From NCBI GenBank assembly GCA_945870545.1, contig CAMBTF010000121.1, positions 1-5,882 on the forward strand: a DNA stretch of 5,882 nucleotides, written 5' to 3'. Positions 1-4,484 of this stretch are shown here, one piece after another. A program made the position numbers and the translations under genes. Below the pieces are notes generated by a model. That model saw nothing but the letters and a program-made list of their open reading frames with translations. It made no database searches and was not told where the DNA came from. Position 1 is the first letter of the stretch; each line of letters begins with the position of its first letter. The stretch comes from Akkermansia muciniphila. GTDB taxonomy: Bacteria; Verrucomicrobiota; Verrucomicrobiia; Verrucomicrobiales; Akkermansiaceae.

Positions 1-405
1 GAGCCACGACCGTATCGCGTCCAGGTCTATGCCTATGGCCGCCTGTCCGATCCGCAGCTCGTGCTCACCTCCGAGCCGCCGCTTCCTGAAAACGAGATCA
101 TGACCCTGCTCGCCACCGGCACCACCTCCGCCGGACTGGAGGATTCGCAGGCCGCGTCCTCCCGCGCGATGCAGCTCCTCATCGAGGAAATGCGGCGCGG
201 CAGGTTTCCCCTCGGTAAACGCCTCCGCCCGCTGCTTGGCCTGTTGGATAACGTTGATTTCAGCCTCGCGGAGACGGATCCCTACGATTCGGATTCCTAC
301 AGCTCGGCCACCTTGAAATTGAGCGAAAAATTGTATGTCACGGCAGGCCTCGCTGCGGAAGGTGATCAGCGCGTGATGGCGATATGGAGGATCAGGTTCC
401 GATGA
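1..405 (+). CDS. tamB: TamB-like translocation/assembly module protein, C-terminal part (5' end outside window)
   Basis: The reading frame is open from base 1, so the gene enters from the left; 134 C-terminal residues are visible, ending at TGA 403-405. The stretch PYRVQVYAYGRLSDPQLVL followed by PPLPENEIMTLLATG matches the hallmark of the TamB C-terminal domain (DUF490/PF04357): a 'G-x-hydrophobic-SDP' beta-strand, then a 'PPL-x-x-x-EI-x-x-LL-x-x-G' helix start. The end (VMAIWRIRFR) is an alternating, strand-like terminus, as in TamB. Known family role: TamB is an inner-membrane-anchored, long beta-taco protein spanning the periplasm; it partners the outer-membrane barrel TamA through this C-terminal region and is implicated in outer-membrane protein assembly and phospholipid transport. 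The last four bases overlap the start of the tamA-like gene, so the two are translationally coupled. The GTG at 61 could be taken as a start but lies inside the conserved domain. The tamB symbol is by family; a paralogue of the large AsmA/TamB superfamily cannot be excluded. Confidence 0.88.
   Translation, partial: EPRPYRVQVYAYGRLSDPQLVLTSEPPLPENEIMTLLATGTTSAGLEDSQAASSRAMQLLIEEMRRGRFPLGKRLRPLLGLLDNVDFSLAETDPYDSDSYSSATLKLSEKLYVTAGLAAEGDQRVMAIWRIRFR
386..404 (+). promoter_or_regulatory. Shine-Dalgarno and ATGA coupling site deciding the tamA start
   Basis: GGAGG at 386-390 lies 11 nt before ATG 402-404, inside the end of tamB. The ATG shares ATGA with the tamB stop (403-405). An earlier in-frame ATG at 384 would add MEDQVP in front of a good signal peptide and would use the GGAGG itself as coding sequence, so 402 is preferred. 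The spacing is a little long, so termination-reinitiation from tamB probably contributes to translation. Confidence 0.55.
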
Positions 406-2396
406 AATTTCCGCTCCCCATCCTTGCCCTTGTCGGCGCGCTCGCCTTTTCCGGTGTCGCGTTGGCGGAAACGCGCATCGAGATCCGGGGCATGACCAGC
501 AAGAGCGAGCGCGAAGTCCTCCAGCTCATGGGCGATCGGCTCGTCTATGTCCGCGAAAAATCCGCCAGTCCATGGCGCGCTGCCGATGCCGCTTTCCTAC
601 TCACGGAAATCCTCCGCAACGACGGCTACAACGAGGCGAAGGTCACGCCGAAGGTCGTGGCGCCGGATCGCATCGCGCTAATCGTCGATGAGGGCGCGAG
701 ACTCTCTCTCGGAAAAGTCACGATCACCGGTGAAGGCGATGCGAAACATCTCGCGAAGCTTTACGCGCTGCCCGCCCAGAAGGACATGCCGTTCGGCGCG
801 GGCGCACCCGCTTTCCGTGAGGAGGATGTGGAAACAGGCCTAGGCTACATCGAGCAGCAGCTCCACTCGGAAGGCCATTGGAATGCGGATGCGATCCTAA
901 GCGATCGCGTGACAGACCCGAAATCGGGCAAGGTCGATGTCACCATCACGGTGGATCGCGGCGCGCGTTTCAAAATCGCGAAACCCACCGTTTCCAGCCC
1001 GGACGGGCGCGGCGTGAAGCGCGCGGCGACGACGTGGGAGCCTTTCATCGGCGAGTGGGCGACGACCGAGAAAATCAACGGCCTGCGCGCCGCGATGGAG
1101 GAGGCGTTCATCAGCCGGGGCTATCCCGACGCGAAGATCCGCATGGAAAGCAGTTTGCGGAAATCCACCTACCAGCCCGCGTTCTTCATCAATCTCGGCA
1201 CCCGGGTGCGCTTGCTGGAGGTTCATGCGGAAGGCTTGGAACTCACCCAGCCGCAGCGCGTGAAGCGCATCATGGAACCGCTGGAAGGCGAGTGGTACGA
1301 CCAGGCGGCGATGAACGCGAAGGTGAAGCGCCTGCTCGCCACCGGCGCGTTCGAATCCGTGCAGGTGGAGACCTACGAGGTTTCTAGTAAACGGATCGAT
1401 GCGACCCTCCATTTTCGGGAGGCCAAGGCGAGGGAGATCAGCCTCGCAGCGGGGGCGGAGACGTTCTACGGGCCGCTGTTCCGCGCGGGCTACACCGACA
1501 GGAATTTCCGCGGCAGCCTCAAGGGGTTTTCCGCCGGTATGGAATTCAGCGGACGCGGCGCGCTCGGCGAGGTGAAGCTCACCAACCCTTGGTGGCGTGG
1601 CTCGGAAACGGCGCATACGCTCCGGCTGTATTCGCTCGTGAAAGCATTCGAAGGCTACACCTCCTTCGAGTCCGGATTCGAGAGCGGATGGAAATGGCAA
1701 CCCTCCAAGCGCCGCCACATGGAGCTGGTGCTCGGATATTCGTTTCTCACGGTCACGGACGATGGATTGCCCTCCAACCTCCTCGGGGAAACCGATTACA
1801 ACCATGTCCGCGTCGCTTTCACCCACACCTGGGATCACCGCGACAGCGCGATCCTGCCGAAATCCGGCTGGCACTTCGGCATCCCCGTCCAGGTCGGCGC
1901 GGCCATCGGCGAGCAGATGGAAACCTATGCGAAGGTCGGAATGAATGGCGGCTACTACCTTCCGTTGGGCGATAACCACCTCCTCGGCATCGGCGGCTTC
2001 GCGAACTGGGTTTTCCCCACGGAAGACATCCAAAGCCTGCCGGTGGACTTGCGCGTCTTCAACGGCGGCGCGCGCAGTGTCCGCAGTTTCCCGGAAAGGG
2101 AACTCGGCCCCAGCTTCGGCGGCAATCCGTATGGCGGCGATTTCAGCTGGTGCGTAAACACGGAACTCAGCCGCGCAATCACCGGCCCGCTGACCGCCGT
2201 GGCCTTCGTCGATGCGGGCGCGGTCACCGGCAACTACACCGGCATCCGCCAAGACGGCCTAGAACTCGCCGCCGGCCTCGGCCTCCGGCTCGATCTCCCC
2301 ATCGGCCCGGTGCGCCTCGAATACGGCCACAACCTTTCCCAGGATCTCGGCGAACCCGGCGGCACATGGCACTTCGCCATCGGCGCGACTTTCTGA
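402..2396 (+). CDS. tamA: TamA-like Omp85-family outer-membrane beta-barrel assembly protein with POTRA domains
   Basis: The protein is 664 aa. Residues 1-22 form a Sec signal peptide (basic Lys2, hydrophobic core, cleavage after ALA-22), so the mature protein enters the periplasm and outer membrane. Residues about 24-342 read as POTRA-type modules: about 24-98 (ending ALIVDEGA), 100-187 (starting LGKVTITGEG, ending VTITVDRGA), 188-268 (with the 'AFISRGYPDAKI' helix-turn) and 269-342 (LLEVHAEGL...RLLATGAFESVQV). From about residue 345 to the end is an Omp85 beta-barrel, with strand-like segments such as SLAAGAETFYGPLFRAGYTD, YNHVRVAFTHTWDHRDSAIL and a final WHFAIGATF ending in Phe, as expected of a beta-signal. 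VRSF at 560-563 matches the conserved (V/I)RG(F/Y) motif of barrel loop 6, about 100 residues from the C-terminus as in TamA. Length fits TamA (577 aa in E. coli) better than BamA (about 800 aa). The directly overlapping tamB-like gene upstream makes TamA rather than BamA likely. Co-transcription with tamB is inferred. E. coli TamA has three POTRA domains; the fourth here is my reading of the sequence. Confidence 0.9.
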   Translation: MKFPLPILALVGALAFSGVALAETRIEIRGMTSKSEREVLQLMGDRLVYVREKSASPWRAADAAFLLTEILRNDGYNEAKVTPKVVAPDRIALIVDEGARLSLGKVTITGEGDAKHLAKLYALPAQKDMPFGAGAPAFREEDVETGLGYIEQQLHSEGHWNADAILSDRVTDPKSGKVDVTITVDRGARFKIAKPTVSSPDGRGVKRAATTWEPFIGEWATTEKINGLRAAMEEAFISRGYPDAKIRMESSLRKSTYQPAFFINLGTRVRLLEVHAEGLELTQPQRVKRIMEPLEGEWYDQAAMNAKVKRLLATGAFESVQVETYEVSSKRIDATLHFREAKAREISLAAGAETFYGPLFRAGYTDRNFRGSLKGFSAGMEFSGRGALGEVKLTNPWWRGSETAHTLRLYSLVKAFEGYTSFESGFESGWKWQPSKRRHMELVLGYSFLTVTDDGLPSNLLGETDYNHVRVAFTHTWDHRDSAILPKSGWHFGIPVQVGAAIGEQMETYAKVGMNGGYYLPLGDNHLLGIGGFANWVFPTEDIQSLPVDLRVFNGGARSVRSFPERELGPSFGGNPYGGDFSWCVNTELSRAITGPLTAVAFVDAGAVTGNYTGIRQDGLELAAGLGLRLDLPIGPVRLEYGHNLSQDLGEPGGTWHFAIGATF

Positions 2397-2463
2397 CGGG
2401 GTGTTATTTTTGCTTTGTGGCGCACGCGATCATTCCAGCAAGCGGAGAGCGAGGGCGCACTCC

Positions 2464-2486
2464 GCAACACGCGGGGGCGCGTGTGC
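2464..2486 (+). other. GC-rich stem-loop between tamA and the toroid gene
   Basis: ACACGCG (2467-2473) and CGCGTGT (2478-2484) are perfect inverted repeats around a GGGG loop. With one bulged A (2466) the stem extends by two GC pairs (2464-2465 with 2485-2486). It lies about 70 nt after the tamA stop. No T-run follows (CTCCCCCTCTGAAAA), so it is not a canonical intrinsic terminator. It could attenuate transcription or stabilise the 3' end of the tamBA mRNA. Confidence 0.35.
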
Positions 2487-2499
2487 TCCCCCTCTGAAA

Positions 2500-2515
2500 A
2501 TTTCCCTAAGGAAAT
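2500..2515 (+). promoter_or_regulatory. Small inverted repeat overlapping the possible ribosome-binding site of the toroid gene
   Basis: ATTTCC (2500-2505), loop CTAA, GGAAAT (2510-2515) form a perfect 6-bp stem. The 3' arm includes most of AAGGA (2508-2512), the only Shine-Dalgarno-like sequence in front of the next gene. It sits 12 nt before GTG 2525 and 30 nt before ATG 2543, so it can serve only the GTG start. The stem is AT-rich and may simply be chance. Confidence 0.25.
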
Positions 2516-2542
2516 CGGCTCACCGTGCGTTTCACCAGCACT

Positions 2543-4000
2543 ATGAGCATCCACGCAAACCTAAGCCCAGAGGCGCAAGAGCGCCTGAACGCACAGAAGC
2601 GGAACTCCACGATATCCTCGGCGGTCATCGCGATCCTGACGATTGTGGTGATCGCATTGGTTCTCAGCATCTTCCTTTTACCACCGATCTTCCAGCAATC
2701 ACCTACCGTAAAGGTGATCCACGATCCCGGCATTACGGACGAGCCCCCGATCAAACCCCACCCCGTCGCGGATCCGCTCAAACGCAAGCCTACCCCGCCC
2801 GCAGCGAGCGCTTCTCAGACAAGGGTCATCGCCGTGCAAACCGTTTCCACCGTTTCCATCCCCGTGCCCGATGTGGTCGTCTTGGCACCCAGCGCTGACT
2901 ACGGCTATGGCGACGACTTCGGCCCCAGAGGCGTTGGCGATAGCATTGGCAGCGGCCCGCGTTTCGAAGGGAACCTCGCCACATTCGGCAAGCGTTGTTC
3001 TCCCGCCGAGCGTATGGCTCGTTTGCTTTCCGAAGGCGGCACGCCCCAGTGCGAGGAAGCCGTGGTGAAAGCCCTCGATTGGCTGCAAGCCACCCAGAAT
3101 CCCGATGGAAGCTGGACGACAGACCATCCCGTCGCCATGACCGGTTTCGCGCTCCTTGCCTTTCTCGGCCACTGCGAAACCCCGCAATCCCCGAAATACG
3201 GCGAGACCGTCCTCAGGGGCATCACCTACCTGATCGACGTCGGCATGAAAAACAACGGCCGCCTTTCCAACAAGGACGCCACCAACATCCAGTGGGTCTA
3301 TGACCACGGCATCGCCGCCTACGCCCTCGCCGAGGCCTACACCTTCTGCAACCAGCTCACGATTCCGATCCCCCACCTCGACAAGGTCACCAAGGACTCC
3401 ATCGACATGATCATGCAGGGACAGAACGATGTCGGCGGCTGGGTTTACAAATTCGCCTCCGCCAACGAGGGCGACAACTCCGTCGGCTTCTGGCAGATCC
3501 AGGCGATGAAAGCCGGCAAGCACACCGGCCTCTGGCCCGACAGCAAGTTCACCAAGCCTTCCCGCGAGGCGCTCGAATGGCTGGAAAAAGCCCAGGGTGG
3601 CAACGGCGCGATCGGATACCGCGGCGACGCGAACCGCAGCCCCGGCCTCACCGGCGGCGGCGTGCTCTGCTTCCAATTATGGGACAAGGGCAGCTCCCGC
3701 GCGGCGAGGAAAGGCATTGATTATGTCGCCGAGAACTCGGAGTTCGAATGGGGCAAGGAGAGCTCCAACCTTTACTACCACTACTACAACGCCCAGGCCA
3801 TGATCAACCACGGCGGCAAGGAGTGGCAGGACTACAACCTCCGCTTCCGCGACAGCCTCCTCAAGGCCCAGAACCCCGAAGGCTCATGGACACAGGCGGG
3901 CATCAAGCACGGCCCGGTCAACGTCCACATGGCCACCTGCCTCTCCACCCTGATGCTGGAGGTTTACTACCGCTTCCTTCCCGGTACTGGTGAGAAATAA
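2543..4000 (+). CDS. Membrane-anchored alpha/alpha-toroid (prenyltransferase/squalene-oxidase repeat) protein with TonB-like N-terminus
   Basis: From ATG 2543 the protein is 485 aa. Residues 1-24 are polar and basic (MSIHANLSPEAQERLNAQKR), then a single transmembrane helix spans about 25-47 (ISSAVIAILTIVVIALVLSIFLL), followed by a Pro-rich linker at about 48-90 and a Gly/Asp-rich stretch at about 117-140 (DYGYGDDFGPRG). This resembles the front of a TonB-type protein. From about 150 to the end comes an alpha/alpha-toroid domain with QW-like repeats: ALDWLQATQNPDGSW (178-191), MQGQNDVGGWVY (about 291-302), ALEWLEKAQGGNGAIGY (343-359) and LLKAQNPEGSW (439-449). Further motifs are YDHGIAAYALAEAY (253-266), GDNSVGFWQIQAMKAG (310-325) and YYHYYNAQAMINHGG (411-425). 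I recall this motif series from uncharacterised proteins of PVC bacteria annotated as prenyltransferase/squalene-hopene cyclase repeats. No DXDD (hopene cyclase) or DDXXD motif is present in the domain, so enzymatic cyclisation is not supported; a binding or scaffold role in the periplasm is an inference. Six Cys lie in the extracytoplasmic part. GTG 2525, with AAGGA 12 nt upstream, is an alternative start that adds six residues; ATG 2543 is preferred for its start codon and the natural N-terminus. Confidence 0.82.
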   Translation: MSIHANLSPEAQERLNAQKRNSTISSAVIAILTIVVIALVLSIFLLPPIFQQSPTVKVIHDPGITDEPPIKPHPVADPLKRKPTPPAASASQTRVIAVQTVSTVSIPVPDVVVLAPSADYGYGDDFGPRGVGDSIGSGPRFEGNLATFGKRCSPAERMARLLSEGGTPQCEEAVVKALDWLQATQNPDGSWTTDHPVAMTGFALLAFLGHCETPQSPKYGETVLRGITYLIDVGMKNNGRLSNKDATNIQWVYDHGIAAYALAEAYTFCNQLTIPIPHLDKVTKDSIDMIMQGQNDVGGWVYKFASANEGDNSVGFWQIQAMKAGKHTGLWPDSKFTKPSREALEWLEKAQGGNGAIGYRGDANRSPGLTGGGVLCFQLWDKGSSRAARKGIDYVAENSEFEWGKESSNLYYHYYNAQAMINHGGKEWQDYNLRFRDSLLKAQNPEGSWTQAGIKHGPVNVHMATCLSTLMLEVYYRFLPGTGEK

Positions 4001-4016
4001 CGTATCGGATTTTCCG

Positions 4017-4045
4017 TTGCCTTCCGCCCATAAGCCGGATACACC
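4017..4045 (+). promoter_or_regulatory. Weak sigma70-like promoter candidate for tRNA-Thr
   Basis: TTGCCT (4017-4022) and TACACC (4040-4045) are separated by 17 nt, and the -10-like box ends 25 nt before the tRNA gene, leaving a short 5' leader. Each box departs from consensus (TTGACA, TATAAT), and the gap after the toroid gene is only 70 nt, so read-through from upstream is an equally good explanation. Confidence 0.2.
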
Positions 4046-4070
4046 CTCCCCAGCCTTCCCGAAAGGCAAG

Positions 4071-4146
4071 GCCGGCTTAGCTCAGTTGGTAGAGCAACTG
4101 ATTTGTAATCAGTAGGTCAACGGTTCGAGTCCGTTAGCCGGCTCCA
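4071..4146 (+). tRNA. tRNA-Thr (anticodon TGT/UGU)
   Basis: A full cloverleaf can be drawn. Acceptor stem: GCCGGCT (4071-4077) with AGCCGGC (4136-4142). D stem: GCTC (4080-4083) with GAGC (4092-4095), loop AGTTGGTA. Anticodon stem: ACTGA (4097-4101) with TCAGT (4109-4113); its seven-base loop TTTGTAA places TGT at 4104-4106, reading ACA (Thr). The variable region is AGGTC (4114-4118). T stem: AACGG (4119-4123) with CCGTT (4131-4135), loop TTCGAGT. The discriminator is T4143 and the CCA end is encoded at 4144-4146. All stems are perfectly paired, so the gene looks functional. The anticodon arm and variable loop are close to the E. coli tRNA-Thr(UGU) as I remember it. No duplicated 3' tRNA end is seen downstream in the window, so there is no sign of an integrated element here. 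Confidence 0.97.
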
Positions 4147-4284
4147 CTTTTTCCAGTGGTTCTATTCCAGAAATTTTTCTTCCTAGGAAGGCAGCCGACA
4201 CAGCGATTAGGCCGCGTCAGCATTTGTCACAGCCTTGGCAGAGGAGGTGCATTGAGCGCGAACCTTCAACGCCCGCTTGGCACC
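4147..4284. other. Intergenic region between tRNA-Thr and the convergent minus-strand genes
   Basis: No convincing gene is seen. It holds a short stem (CCACT 4144-4148 with AGTGG 4155-4159) that reuses the tRNA CCA end, an A/T-rich stretch, and the perfect 12-bp palindrome CTTCCTAGGAAG at 4179-4190. An AGAGGAGGTG sequence near 4240-4250 looks like a Shine-Dalgarno on the plus strand but leads only into a frame antisense to the small minus-strand ORF. Confidence 0.5.
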
Positions 4285-4314
4285 TTATCTCCGGGCAGGT
4301 GCTGTAAATTTTTT
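4279..4314 (+). terminator. Weak intrinsic-terminator candidate, plus strand
   Basis: GCACCT (4280-4285) pairs with AGGTGC (4297-4302), extendable by a G-U pair (4279 with 4303), around an 11-nt loop. A six-T run follows at 4309-4314. The direction suits the end of a tRNA-Thr transcript about 135 nt downstream of the tRNA. The 6-nt gap between stem and T-run, and the wide loop, make it a poor terminator. It overlaps the 3' end of the small minus-strand ORF. Confidence 0.3.
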
Positions 4315-4458
4315 AGTGCCCAGTTTTATGTCCAGTTTTCCGCAACAGCTGCAGACGCCGAGAATTCTTGCCGCCGCCACTTTCTCGCACATCTGGGCGT
4401 TGGCTTTTTTGCGTCTCTGTTTTTCGCGTTCGACGCGTTCTTCCAAACTAAGTTTCAT
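4285..4458 (-). CDS. Possible small basic Cys-containing protein, function unknown (57 aa)
   Basis: From ATG at 4458-4456 the frame runs 57 codons to TAA. The N-terminal half is strongly charged and probably helical (LEERVEREKQRRKKANAQ); the second half carries a Cys cluster, Cys24 and then Cys36, Cys38 and Cys39 (VCSCCGK), and ends basic (KKFTAPARR). It starts 26 nt after the stop of the MFS gene on the same strand, so co-transcription is possible. I do not recognise the family. Against it: no clear Shine-Dalgarno in the 26-nt gap, and roughly half of its codons end in G or C, with many AAA and AGA codons, fewer than in the neighbouring genes. In favour: a low-complexity-free composition, a natural ATG start and a Cys grouping that could bind metal. 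The frame is open further upstream into the MFS gene, but that part is Arg/His-rich shadow sequence. Real gene or chance ORF remains undecided. Confidence 0.35.
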   Translation of the reverse strand: MKLSLEERVEREKQRRKKANAQMCEKVAAARILGVCSCCGKLDIKLGTKKFTAPARR

Positions 4459-4484
4459 GGATAACGATTCGTAGCTCTGCCCGG

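Noticed and set aside
897..2252. A 451-codon open frame on the minus strand opposite tamA
   Set aside because: It lies wholly antisense to a well-supported gene; its product is Ala/Arg/Glu/His-rich low-specificity sequence with no domain, as expected of a shadow frame in GC-rich DNA.
2699..3676. A 325-codon open frame on the minus strand opposite the toroid gene
   Set aside because: Antisense to a coding region with clear repeat motifs; the translation is Gly/Val/Ala-rich without recognisable structure.
2543..4000. Annotation of the toroid protein as squalene-hopene cyclase or prenyltransferase enzyme
   Set aside because: The DXDD and DDXXD catalytic motifs are absent and the protein has an N-terminal anchor and Pro-rich linker; only the fold repeats support the name.
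4053..4067. GCCTT/AAGGC hairpin just before the tRNA as a terminator for the toroid gene
   Set aside because: Only 5 bp with no T-run on either side; the tRNA begins 3 nt later.
4179..4190. Perfect palindrome CTTCCTAGGAAG as an operator
   Set aside because: A single 12-bp palindrome with no promoter next to it and no second copy; chance is a sufficient explanation.
4071..4320. tRNA-Thr as an attachment site of an integrated element
   Set aside because: No repeat of the tRNA 3' end, integrase gene or change in gene content is visible within the window.
4156..4464. Plus-strand frame after the tRNA, with a good AGAGGAGGTG sequence in front of an internal TTG near 4252
   Set aside because: The spacing to TTG is short, the translation is a Phe/Ala/His jumble antisense to the small minus-strand ORF, and no motif is seen.
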